Below, one piece after another: positions 1-5,295 of a stretch of DNA of 5,295 bases. This stretch comes from Pyrinomonadaceae bacterium (GTDB taxonomy: Bacteria; Acidobacteriota; Blastocatellia; Pyrinomonadales; Pyrinomonadaceae). The DNA lies in contig JACDAW010000100.1 of the NCBI GenBank assembly GCA_013695245.1, forward strand, positions 1 to 5,295. The letters run 5' to 3'. Numbering within the stretch: the stretch's first letter is position 1; the number at the start of each line of letters is the position of its first letter. A program made the translations under genes and the position numbers. The notes beneath the pieces were generated by a model. That model saw only the letters and a list, made by a program, of their open reading frames with translations, had not been told where the DNA came from and did not search any database.

Positions 1-415
1 CATCAACACGAACGTCGGCAGCCTCTTCGCCGTTACGAAACCGATCTACAAACAGATGATCCGCCAGCGCGGTGGGAAAATCCTCAACATCACTTCCGTC
101 GGCGCGATCCGCGCTTTGCCAACGTCTGTCCACTACGCGACCTCGAAAGCCGCGATGATCGGTTTTACGAAATGCCTCTCGCGCGAAGCCTCCAACTTCG
201 GCATCTCGGTCAACGCCATCGCCGCCGGAATCTTCGACACCGACCTCGCGCACACCTTGCCCGAACGCCTGTTGCAAATGCACGAATTCTGGGTTTCCGC
301 CGGAAGGCTTGGCAAACCGGAGGAACTCGCCGAGTATGCGGCGTTCATGGTTAGCGACCGCAACAGTTTTATGAACGGCGAGGTCGTCATCGTTGACGGC
401 GGCGCGGTGACATAA
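1..415 (+). CDS. Short-chain dehydrogenase/reductase (FabG-like SDR), 5'-truncated by the window edge
   Basis: The reading frame is open from base 2 to the TAA at 413-415 and gives 137 residues, the C-terminal half of a classical SDR of about 250 residues. The NAD(P)-binding N-terminal half (TGxxxGIG motif) lies outside the window. Visible active-site elements are the Asn of INTNVG (residue 4 of the fragment), Ser in NITSVGA (residue 32), and the YATSK motif with Tyr45 and Lys49, so the Asn-Ser-Tyr-Lys tetrad is complete. VNAIAAG (70-76) stands where most relatives have VNxxxPG, so the usual Pro is Ala here. NGEVVIVDGG near the end matches the family's TGxxxxVDGG cofactor/tetramer segment. 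The fold and an NAD(P)H-dependent oxidoreductase activity are secure. The substrate is not: 3-oxoacyl-ACP reductase is one possibility, but many SDRs of this type act on sugars, alcohols or polyketide intermediates. The next gene downstream on this strand starts 64 bp later. Confidence 0.93.
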   Translation, partial: INTNVGSLFAVTKPIYKQMIRQRGGKILNITSVGAIRALPTSVHYATSKAAMIGFTKCLSREASNFGISVNAIAAGIFDTDLAHTLPERLLQMHEFWVSAGRLGKPEELAEYAAFMVSDRNSFMNGEVVIVDGGAVT

Positions 416-436
416 GCAGGCGAGATAAGCTAAACT
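407..436 (+). promoter_or_regulatory. Possible sigma70-type promoter for the ferritin-like gene
   Basis: GTGACA at 407-412 (5 of 6 to TTGACA) is followed after 18 bp by TAAACT at 431-436 (4 of 6 to TATAAT). The -35 element overlaps the last codons of the reductase gene. The spacing is acceptable and the position about 45 bp before the start codon fits, but the -10 is weak and the match could be chance. Read-through from the reductase gene is equally possible. Confidence 0.3.
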
Positions 437-468
437 GTGCGTAACTTAAAAAGTAAGCGTAAATTTTC

Positions 469-473
469 AGGAG
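469..473 (+). promoter_or_regulatory. Shine-Dalgarno site of the ferritin-like gene
   Basis: AGGAG lies 6 nt before the ATG at 480. This is close to ideal spacing and fixes the start of the downstream gene. Confidence 0.8.
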
Positions 474-479
474 ACTCTT

Positions 480-941
480 ATGGCGAACACAGAACTCATT
501 GACAATCTCAACAAAGCATTGGCGCTCGAACTCGCGGGCGCGATCCAATATCAGCAGCACAGTTTCCTTGTCACGGGGCCGGAGCGCGAAGTCTATCGCT
601 CTTTCTTCCGCGCGTCGTCGGACGAAGCTCATCAGCACACGATCATGCTCGGTGATAAAATCGTCGCTCTGGGCGGCGTGCCCACGGTCGAACCCGCGAT
701 GATTCGGCAGGCTACGGCGCTTACCGATATGCTCCGCCAAGACCTCGAACTCGAACGCGAAGCGATGGCTGTTTATTTACAAGCACACGCAGCCTGCACG
801 GACGCCGACCGCCCGACGCAGTTCCAATTAGAGGAGCGCATCGCCGAAGAACAAGATCACATCGAAGAATTAGAGAAGATGACAAGCGAGCGCACGGCAA
901 ACGTCACGCAAGAGAAGATTACCCTTCGCCAAGTCGGTTAA
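480..941 (+). CDS. Bacterioferritin-family ferritin-like di-iron protein
   Basis: This 153-residue protein is close in length to E. coli Bfr (158) and can be aligned by eye. IDNLNKALALELAGAIQY (7-24) matches Bfr helix A, placing Glu17 on the di-iron ligand Glu18. MLRQDLELE (84-92) matches helix C, placing Glu92 on Glu94. EEQDHIEELE (123-132) matches helix D, giving the ExxH pair Glu124/His127. The four-helix bundle is therefore well supported, with a likely role in iron oxidation/storage or peroxide detoxification in the cytoplasm. Helix B is unusual: the segment SDEAHQH (47-53) keeps His53 but puts Ala where the ExxH Glu should be, with Glu49 one residue earlier. His51 falls where Bfr has its haem-ligand Met52, so haem binding cannot be assumed. 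The ATG is supported by AGGAG 6 nt upstream. The last 19 residues form a polar tail after helix D. A ferritin-like protein of another function cannot be excluded. Confidence 0.85.
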   Translation: MANTELIDNLNKALALELAGAIQYQQHSFLVTGPEREVYRSFFRASSDEAHQHTIMLGDKIVALGGVPTVEPAMIRQATALTDMLRQDLELEREAMAVYLQAHAACTDADRPTQFQLEERIAEEQDHIEELEKMTSERTANVTQEKITLRQVG

Positions 942-970
942 GCTGTTAATAGCTAATGGCGCAAGAAAGC

Positions 971-996
971 GGGCGGCAGATTTAATTCTGCCGCCC
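971..996. terminator. Hairpin between convergent genes, probable bidirectional terminator
   Basis: A perfect 10-bp inverted repeat (GGGCGGCAGA at 971-980, TCTGCCGCCC at 987-996) encloses a 6-nt loop, TTTAAT. It starts 29 bp after the ferritin-like stop codon and lies 26 bp beyond the stop of the minus-strand gene at 1023. The position is right for ending both transcripts. The U-tract is not ideal: on the + strand TTTT comes only at 1005-1008, eight bases after the stem, and on the minus strand only short T runs follow. The structure is certain as a repeat; termination efficiency is inferred. Confidence 0.7.
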
Positions 997-1022
997 ACTC
1001 TGCGTTTTATTCAAGTTGCGTA

Positions 1023-1319
1023 TCAATCTAGCGTCGGAAGCTGAATTACTTGTCCCCTGCCACCGAGCTTCTGCCCAGCGTCCGCTTGTTGTTGATTAAT
1101 CCGATAGCGCGCAACGGTAAGGGCGCGATGCAGATCATCGAGTTGATCGGCTTGCAGGCGAATCGTCTTCTGGCTGCACCAGCCGAGTCCGTCCGTCCAC
1201 GTCAGATGGCGTAGCATCACGGAACTCACGCCGTCGCGTTGTTCAATCGCCACCTCAATCTTTTGATCTTCGCACGCTGATTCAAAAACCTTTGCTATTG
1301 CACCACTACCAGTTTGCAC
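1023..1319 (-). CDS. Conserved-looking small protein of unknown function (98 residues)
   Basis: The gene uses a GTG start (1317-1319) with AGGAG 9 nt upstream and ends in TGA at 1023-1025. I do not recognise it with certainty. The core spans residues 21-74: an acidic/basic beta-prone stretch (IEVAIEQRDG), then VMLRHLTWTDGLGWCSQKTIRL with three Trp/Cys-rich beta-like segments, then an amphipathic helix QADQLDDLHRALTVARYRI. The N-terminus (1-18) and the last 20 residues (Gln/Gly-rich) look less structured. There is no signal peptide or membrane segment, so it is probably cytoplasmic. The arrangement of several strands followed by a 'KTIxLxxxQLDxLxxAL' helix recalls PC4/YdbC-type single-strand nucleic-acid binding domains, but this is a guess from shape only. 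It lies downstream of lpxD after a 112-bp AT-rich gap and faces the ferritin-like gene. The good ribosome binding site, the promoter-like sequence and the non-random composition argue for a real gene. Confidence 0.75.
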   Translation of the reverse strand: MQTGSGAIAKVFESACEDQKIEVAIEQRDGVSSVMLRHLTWTDGLGWCSQKTIRLQADQLDDLHRALTVARYRINQQQADAGQKLGGRGQVIQLPTLD

Positions 1320-1322
1320 CGT

Positions 1323-1340
1323 TAAAAACTCCTAAAAACT
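1323..1340. repeat. Two direct copies of TAAAAACT with a 10-bp period
   Basis: TAAAAACT occurs at 1323-1330 and again at 1333-1340, separated by CC. The Shine-Dalgarno sequence of the minus-strand gene is formed across the first junction. The pair lies in the expected 5' leader of that gene, one helical turn apart. It could be a protein binding site or simply A-rich leader sequence. Confidence 0.4.
1329..1333 (-). promoter_or_regulatory. Shine-Dalgarno site deciding the GTG start of the 98-residue gene
   Basis: On the minus strand AGGAG (CTCCT on +) lies 9 nt upstream of the GTG at 1317-1319. It is the reason for accepting the non-ATG start. Confidence 0.75.
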
Positions 1341-1350
1341 ATAAATAAGC

Positions 1351-1380
1351 TTAATATCAATGGACGAAACTAAAAGTCAA
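1351..1380 (-). promoter_or_regulatory. Probable sigma70-type promoter for the 98-residue gene
   Basis: On the minus strand TTGACT (AGTCAA at 1375-1380 on +) is followed after 18 bp by TATTAA (1351-1356). The first element matches the -35 consensus at 5 of 6 and the second the -10 at 4 of 6. It lies in a clearly AT-rich 112-bp gap and would give a leader of about 25 nt containing the AGGAG site. It suggests the small gene is transcribed independently of lpxD. Confidence 0.5.
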
Positions 1381-1431
1381 TTTCAAACGAATTCTGCCTT
1401 AACCTTACTTTAAAGTCAAGATTCCGGGAGA

Positions 1432-2463
1432 TTAGTCGTCAGGCTTTTTCTCCAACGCTGCAAGGCGAGCTTCCAACGAACGAACGGTGCGCTGCGTTTC
1501 TCCGAGACGACGAAAAGCGGCCGTTGCGCGCAGCCAATCACGGTTGTCGAAGGCGGGGATGCCGGAGAGCATTTTGCCCGGCGCAACATCATGACTCGTC
1601 GCGCTTTTGGCCGTCAGCACCGCATCGTCGCCGATCTTCAGATGACCGGCGACTCCGGCTTGCCCGGCGAGGATAACGCGATCCCCGATGTGCGAGCTTC
1701 CGGCGAGTCCGACTTGCGCGCACAGAAGCGCATCTTCACCGACGATGCATGAGTGTCCGATCTGCACGAGGTTGTCTATCTTCGCGCCGCGCTTAATCCT
1801 CGTCTCGCCAACCGACGCGCGATCAATCGTCGTCCCCGCGCCGATCTCAACGTCATCTTCAATCACGACACGCCCCGTCTGCGGAATCTTAAGCCAACGC
1901 TTCGCTTCATCTTTCGCATAGCCGAAGCCGTCTGAGCCGATGACGGCGTTGTTGTGGATAACAACACGCGCGCCGAGAACAGAGTATTCACGGATGCTTA
2001 CATTTGAGTGGATAACGGAATCACGATCAATCGTCACATTGTCATAAATCGTCACATTCGGATGAATGCACACGCCTGATGCGATCTTCACTTCGCGCCC
2101 GATACAGACGCACGCGCCAATAAAAACGCCCTCTTCAATCTGCGCTGATTCGTGAATAACGGCTGAGTGGTGAATCGAAGGAATTAGTGACGACTCAGGA
2201 TGAAAAAGGCGTAGGGCGCGCGTGTAAGCGAGATAGGGATCGGCGGTGCGCAAGAGAGCGATGTCCGCTTTGATCTCGGCCTTTTCGCTGACGTAGATGG
2301 CAGAGGCGCGCGTTGTTTCCGTGCGCGGTGTATAGCGTGGGTTGGCGAGAAAGGTGACATGACCGGGCGCGGCCGTCTCTAATCCGGCAGCGCCTGTAAT
2401 CTCAAGGTCGGCGTCGCCTTCGACATGCGCGCTGGTTTGACGTGCGAGTTCTCCGAGTTTCAT
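1432..2463 (-). CDS. lpxD: LpxD, UDP-3-O-acylglucosamine N-acyltransferase
   Basis: LpxD transfers an (R)-3-hydroxyacyl chain from acyl carrier protein to the 2-amino group of UDP-3-O-acyl-glucosamine, giving the diacylated precursor of lipid A. It acts as a cytoplasmic homotrimer. The 343 residues match the usual length (E. coli 341). MKLGELA opens the protein as expected, and the N-terminal uridine-binding domain shows FLANPRY (38-44). From about residue 100 to 290 there are hexapeptide repeats of a left-handed beta-helix (for example VIHESAQIEEGVFIG). GSDGFGYA (176-183) is a family signature. The catalytic base is His237 in NLVQIGHS, and a second conserved His, His274, sits in VAGHLKI. The C-terminus (about 311-340) is a charged helix, probably coiled, as in relatives. 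Translation starts at an ATG with only a weak AAGGT 12 nt upstream. The gene follows priA by 43 bp, so co-transcription is likely. No fabZ or lpxA is adjacent here. Confidence 0.96.
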   Translation of the reverse strand: MKLGELARQTSAHVEGDADLEITGAAGLETAAPGHVTFLANPRYTPRTETTRASAIYVSEKAEIKADIALLRTADPYLAYTRALRLFHPESSLIPSIHHSAVIHESAQIEEGVFIGACVCIGREVKIASGVCIHPNVTIYDNVTIDRDSVIHSNVSIREYSVLGARVVIHNNAVIGSDGFGYAKDEAKRWLKIPQTGRVVIEDDVEIGAGTTIDRASVGETRIKRGAKIDNLVQIGHSCIVGEDALLCAQVGLAGSSHIGDRVILAGQAGVAGHLKIGDDAVLTAKSATSHDVAPGKMLSGIPAFDNRDWLRATAAFRRLGETQRTVRSLEARLAALEKKPDD

Positions 2464-2506
2464 AAACGCAATTTTACCTTATCGGTTGCAAGACGCGCAC
2501 GCAACG

Positions 2507-5026
2507 TTACATTAAATTTACCGGATCGATCTCCAAGTTGATCGCGCGCACATCGCAGCCCGGCATCGTCGCGGCATCGGCCAAAGCCAAATCAAGCGTT
2601 TCGCGCAAGCGCGCGCGGTTTGAGGATTTAACTAAAATCTGGATGCGATGTTCGCCGCGCAAACGCGCGAGCGGCGCGGGCGCAGGCCCCAAGATACGAC
2701 ACGCGCGGTGGTCGCGGTTCGCTTCGTCTAACGCTTGACGAACGAGCGCGGCGGTTGTTTGTGCGCGGGTCAGATCGTCGCCGTGAATAATCAGGGAGGC
2801 GAGCGACGCGAAGGGTGGATAACCCAAACTTTTTCGATATTGAATTTCTTCGCCGTAAAAGCCCGCGTAGTCTTGCGCGCAGGCGTGGCGCAACGCGTAA
2901 GCTTCCGGGTGAAAAGTTTGAATTAAAACTCTTCCGGCAAGTTCACCGCGTCCGGCGCGACCTGCTACTTGGGTGATCAGTTGAAACGTGCGTTCGGCGG
3001 CGCGAAAGTCGGGCAAAGCGAGTCCGGCGTCAACTGAGACGACACCGACGAGCGTGACGTTCGGAAAGTCATGTCCTTTGGCGATCATCTGCGTGCCGAC
3101 GAGAAGATCGAGTTCGCCCGCGCCAAAACGCAGGATGGCGTGTTCGTAAGAGTTACGCGCCCGCGTCGTGTCGCGGTCGAGGCGCGCGATGCGAAGGTCG
3201 GGAAAGCGCGTTCGCAGAATCTCTTCGAGTTGCTCCGTGCCTTCGCCGACGAAGTGAATGTATTTGCCGTTGCACGACGGACAAACGGAAGGAACGTTGC
3301 GACGATAGTTGCAGTAGTGGCAGACGAGATTGCGGGCGGAGCGATGAAAGGTAAGCGTCACATCGCAGTTCGGACACTGGATGCGGTCGCCGCACGAGCG
3401 ACACAAGACGAAGCTTGAATAGCCGCGACGGTTAAGCAAAATGATCGTTTGCTCGCCGCGTTTGTGAGTCTCCCCAATAGCTTCGAGGAGTTGTGGGGAA
3501 AAAACTTCTTGCCGTCCGGCTTCGGCAAACACTTCGCGCATATCAACGATCTGGGCGTGCGCCATCTGGCGGTTGGCGATTCTTTCGGGCAGTTGCAAGT
3601 AAACATACTTACCGCGTTCGGCGTTGTAAAAAGATTCGAGCGATGGTGTCGCAGAACCGAGAACAACGACGGCCTTTTCTTTCGACGCGCGCACAACGGC
3701 CGTGTCGCGTCCGTTGTAATAGGGAGATTCTTGCTGGCGATAGGATGCTTCGTGTTCTTCGTCAACGATGATAACGCCGAGATCGCGGACGGGCGCAAAG
3801 ATGGCGGAGCGCGTGCCGATCACAACGCGCGCTTCGCCGCGCTTGAGACGATTCCATTCATCAAAGCGTTCGCCGACGGTCAAAGATGAATGGAAGATCG
3901 CTACGAGGTCGCCGAAATGCGCGCGCAGACGGCGTGAGAAGACAGGCGTCAAAGCGATCTCCGGCACAAGCATCATCGCCGAACGATTCTGCCCAAGCGC
4001 GTGGCGCATCGCGCGAATGTAAATCTCGGTTTTGCCGCTTCCCGTGACGCCGTGCAACAGAAACGCCGCGTAATCCTGACGTTCAAGCGCCGCTTCTATC
4101 TCAGCAAGCGCCGTGCTCTGAGTTGCAGTTAATTGAAATTCATTAACTTCCGGCAACTGCGCTCCCTTGAGCGGATCGCGGCGAACTTCGCGCGCGCTCA
4201 TCTCGACGATGCCGCGCCGCTCCAACGTTTGAACGGACGCCGCGCTGGTGCCCGCCGCTTCAAGTAAATCCGTAAAAAACATCTCGCCGCCCATCTCGAT
4301 CAAAGCGTCAATAATGCGCTGCTGAGTTGCAGTCAGACGCTTCGCCGAATCATCTTTGTGTTCGTCAGGCGGCAGCAGACGCACGAGCTTGCGACGTTTG
4401 GCGCGCGCCGTCGCGCTCTGCGAGCGATGCGTAAGATTAATCCAACCCTGTCGTTCCAATTCGCGCACAACGGCCGAAGCGCGTTTCGTTTTCATTTCGC
4501 TCTCAACTGTGCGCAGAGTTGTTTCCACTTCGTCGCCGATGAAACGAAGGATGCGACCTTTCGCAGTTTCCATTCGACGTGCGGGCAAACGAGCGAGTTC
4601 ATCCAAACCTTCCGGCGTGATGGTGAGAACTTGTTCGACGGCCGTATTGAGTCCGGCGGGTAGCGCGGCCTTAAGAACTTCGCCCCATGGCGCAAGATAG
4701 TAGTCGCTGATCCAGCGTGTGATCTCTAAAACTTCAGGATTGAGAAGCGGCGCAGAATCGAGCAACTCTTCGGCGTCTTTGATTTCCGTCTCGTCGAGTT
4801 CAAGCGCCCTGTCAATCTCTTCGTGTAAGGCGACGATGTAACCCGTGATCAGTTTGCGACCAAAGGGCACGAGCAGCCGCGCGCCAACGCGCGCGTCATC
4901 GCGCATGGCGAGCGGCAAACGGTAAGTGAAAGTTTGCGTGACGCGCAGAGGAAAGGCCACTTCGGCGTACTGGGGCACGAAACCAGTCTGTAATTCGATG
5001 CGGGCTTCGGCGGCAGTTGTCGTCAT
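2507..5026 (-). CDS. priA: PriA, primosomal protein N' (replication-restart helicase)
   Basis: PriA is a 3'-to-5' superfamily-2 DNA helicase that recognises stalled forks and D-loops and starts replisome reloading. With the ATG at 5024-5026 the protein has 839 residues; an in-frame GTG at 5051-5053 would give 848. Numbering below is for the 848 form. The N-terminal 3'-DNA-end binding domain begins near VPQYAEVAFPL (26-36) and a winged-helix region follows. Helicase motifs are Walker A HGVTGSGKTE (334-343), DEEH (431-434), GSATPSLE (466-473), GTQMIAKGHDFP (653-664) and QVAGRAGR (695-702). All eight zinc-binding cysteines are present: 551, 554, 560, 563, 578, 581, 591 and 594. The C-terminal domain has GPAPAPLARLRG (789-800) and the terminal IDPVNLM. 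The protein is longer than E. coli PriA (732), mainly in the N-terminal half. No Shine-Dalgarno sequence precedes either start. A uracil-DNA glycosylase gene lies upstream and lpxD downstream, all on one strand. Confidence 0.97.
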   Translation of the reverse strand: MTTTAAEARIELQTGFVPQYAEVAFPLRVTQTFTYRLPLAMRDDARVGARLLVPFGRKLITGYIVALHEEIDRALELDETEIKDAEELLDSAPLLNPEVLEITRWISDYYLAPWGEVLKAALPAGLNTAVEQVLTITPEGLDELARLPARRMETAKGRILRFIGDEVETTLRTVESEMKTKRASAVVRELERQGWINLTHRSQSATARAKRRKLVRLLPPDEHKDDSAKRLTATQQRIIDALIEMGGEMFFTDLLEAAGTSAASVQTLERRGIVEMSAREVRRDPLKGAQLPEVNEFQLTATQSTALAEIEAALERQDYAAFLLHGVTGSGKTEIYIRAMRHALGQNRSAMMLVPEIALTPVFSRRLRAHFGDLVAIFHSSLTVGERFDEWNRLKRGEARVVIGTRSAIFAPVRDLGVIIVDEEHEASYRQQESPYYNGRDTAVVRASKEKAVVVLGSATPSLESFYNAERGKYVYLQLPERIANRQMAHAQIVDMREVFAEAGRQEVFSPQLLEAIGETHKRGEQTIILLNRRGYSSFVLCRSCGDRIQCPNCDVTLTFHRSARNLVCHYCNYRRNVPSVCPSCNGKYIHFVGEGTEQLEEILRTRFPDLRIARLDRDTTRARNSYEHAILRFGAGELDLLVGTQMIAKGHDFPNVTLVGVVSVDAGLALPDFRAAERTFQLITQVAGRAGRGELAGRVLIQTFHPEAYALRHACAQDYAGFYGEEIQYRKSLGYPPFASLASLIIHGDDLTRAQTTAALVRQALDEANRDHRACRILGPAPAPLARLRGEHRIQILVKSSNRARLRETLDLALADAATMPGCDVRAINLEIDPVNLM

Positions 5027-5062
5027 CGTTATTGTCGGGCGCTCGTTTGACACAAAAGAAAA

Positions 5063-5109
5063 CTTGCGAAAGAAAGGGAAGGATCGTTAAAGAAGGAAAC
5101 TTTTGCAAG
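5063..5109. repeat. Imperfect 10-bp inverted repeat upstream of priA
   Basis: CTTGCGAAAG at 5063-5072 and CTTTTGCAAG at 5100-5109 are complementary at 9 of 10 positions (the tenth is a G-T pair on the + strand, A-C on the minus strand), with 27 bp between the arms. It occupies most of the 69-96 bp gap between the glycosylase and priA. It could be an operator, a weak hairpin ending the glycosylase transcript, or chance in a sequence rich in purines on the + strand. Confidence 0.4.
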
Positions 5110-5122
5110 CGACGAGCGGAAT

Positions 5123-5295
5123 TTACGATTGAGCAAGGAAGGCGCGCACCTTTTTCATGTCTTCCCAAACCTCGCGTTTCTTCGTCGGGTCGCGCAAAAG
5201 ATACGCGGGATTAAACGTCGGCATCAACTTCATGCCGCGATAATCGTGAAAACGCCCGCGAAGTTTTGAGATCGGTTGTTTGGTCGAGAGCAGCG
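5123..5295 (-). CDS. Uracil-DNA glycosylase, family 4 (UdgA type), C-terminal fragment
   Basis: The minus-strand frame is open from the window edge to TAA at 5123-5125 and gives 56 residues, the C-terminal quarter of a protein usually near 200-230 residues. The series ISKLRG, a short aromatic segment RFHDYRG, MPTFNPAYLLR, then VWEDMKKVRAFL is the typical end of family-4 uracil-DNA glycosylases, which remove uracil from DNA as the first step of base excision repair. The Fe-S cysteines and the first active-site motif (GExPG) would lie outside the window. In this family the second active-site motif normally reads xPTxHPAYLLR; here the His is Asn (codon AAT at 5210-5212). A related Fe-S uracil-DNA glycosylase subfamily is therefore possible. 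It lies 69-96 bp upstream of priA on the same strand and may share its transcript. Confidence 0.88.
   Translation of the reverse strand, partial: LLSTKQPISKLRGRFHDYRGMKLMPTFNPAYLLRDPTKKREVWEDMKKVRAFLAQS

Noticed and set aside
387..740. Minus-strand reading frame of 117 codons overlapping the ferritin-like gene
   Set aside because: It is antisense to a clearly recognisable bacterioferritin-family gene, has an Arg/Ser-rich non-protein-like composition, and shows no recognisable motif.
1681..2160. Repetitive hexapeptide pattern within lpxD, considered as possible DNA repeats
   Set aside because: The periodicity is at the protein level, from the left-handed beta-helix of LpxD. The DNA copies are too diverged to be a separate repeat element.
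3358..3798. Minus-strand reading frame of 146 codons in another frame of priA
   Set aside because: It overlaps the conserved helicase and zinc-binding part of PriA in a shifted frame, and its Ser/Arg/Pro-rich sequence is typical of a shadow frame.
3449..3889. Plus-strand reading frame of 146 codons inside priA
   Set aside because: It lies wholly antisense to the helicase domain of PriA. Its composition follows the complementary codons, and no domain or convincing ribosome binding site is visible.
4356..4700. Two overlapping plus-strand reading frames (114 and 101 codons) antisense to the N-terminal part of priA
   Set aside because: Low-complexity Arg/Ser/Ala-rich sequence with no motif. The priA frame here is continuous and aligns with known PriA architecture.
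5047..5052. Perfect TTGACA on the + strand at the priA start
   Set aside because: No -10-like sequence follows at 16-18 bp (the sequence there is AAGAAA-like), and no + strand gene lies downstream in the window.
5017..5214. Plus-strand 65-codon frame across the priA start and the end of the glycosylase gene
   Set aside because: It is rich in Lys/Arg because the DNA is purine-rich, overlaps two genes on the other strand, and has no homology I recognise.

Overview
The window reads as ordinary chromosomal core DNA of a Gram-negative bacterium with roughly 54-55% GC. LpxD (lipid A synthesis) implies an outer membrane. The combination of a family-4 uracil-DNA glycosylase, a long PriA and a small 'WTDGLGW' protein of unknown function makes me think of Acidobacteriota (Blastocatellia/Pyrinomonadaceae-like). 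That placement is from memory of protein style, not from a search, and is tentative. I see no mobile element, CRISPR array, rRNA, tRNA or phage gene.

Layout. On the + strand, the left end carries the last 137 codons of a short-chain dehydrogenase/reductase (1-415), then a complete bacterioferritin-family ferritin-like protein (480-941) with a good ribosome binding site and a possible promoter of its own. A perfect 10-bp-stem hairpin (971-996) sits between this gene and the convergent minus-strand genes. Everything to the right is on the minus strand. In transcription order it is: the C-terminal end of a type-4 uracil-DNA glycosylase (5295-5123), priA for the replication-restart helicase (about 5026-2507), lpxD for the third enzyme of lipid A synthesis (2463-1432), and a 98-codon GTG-start gene of unknown function (1319-1023). 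The glycosylase-priA gap is 69-96 bp depending on the priA start. The priA-lpxD gap is 43 bp, so these genes may be co-transcribed. The last small gene follows a 112-bp AT-rich gap with a plausible promoter, so it probably has its own transcript.

The glycosylase and PriA share a genome-maintenance theme: uracil excision leads to repair intermediates that stall forks, and PriA reloads the replisome. LpxD has no evident functional link to them and lacks its usual fabZ/lpxA partners, at least within this window. The + strand pair (reductase, iron-storage-type protein) looks unrelated to the minus-strand cluster.

No new system is evident. The points most worth a second look are the Asn in place of the usual His in the glycosylase active-site motif, the altered metal-ligand region of helix B in the ferritin-like protein, the unknown 98-residue protein with a possible PC4-like fold, and repeat structure in the two regulatory gaps (1320-1431 and 5054-5122).
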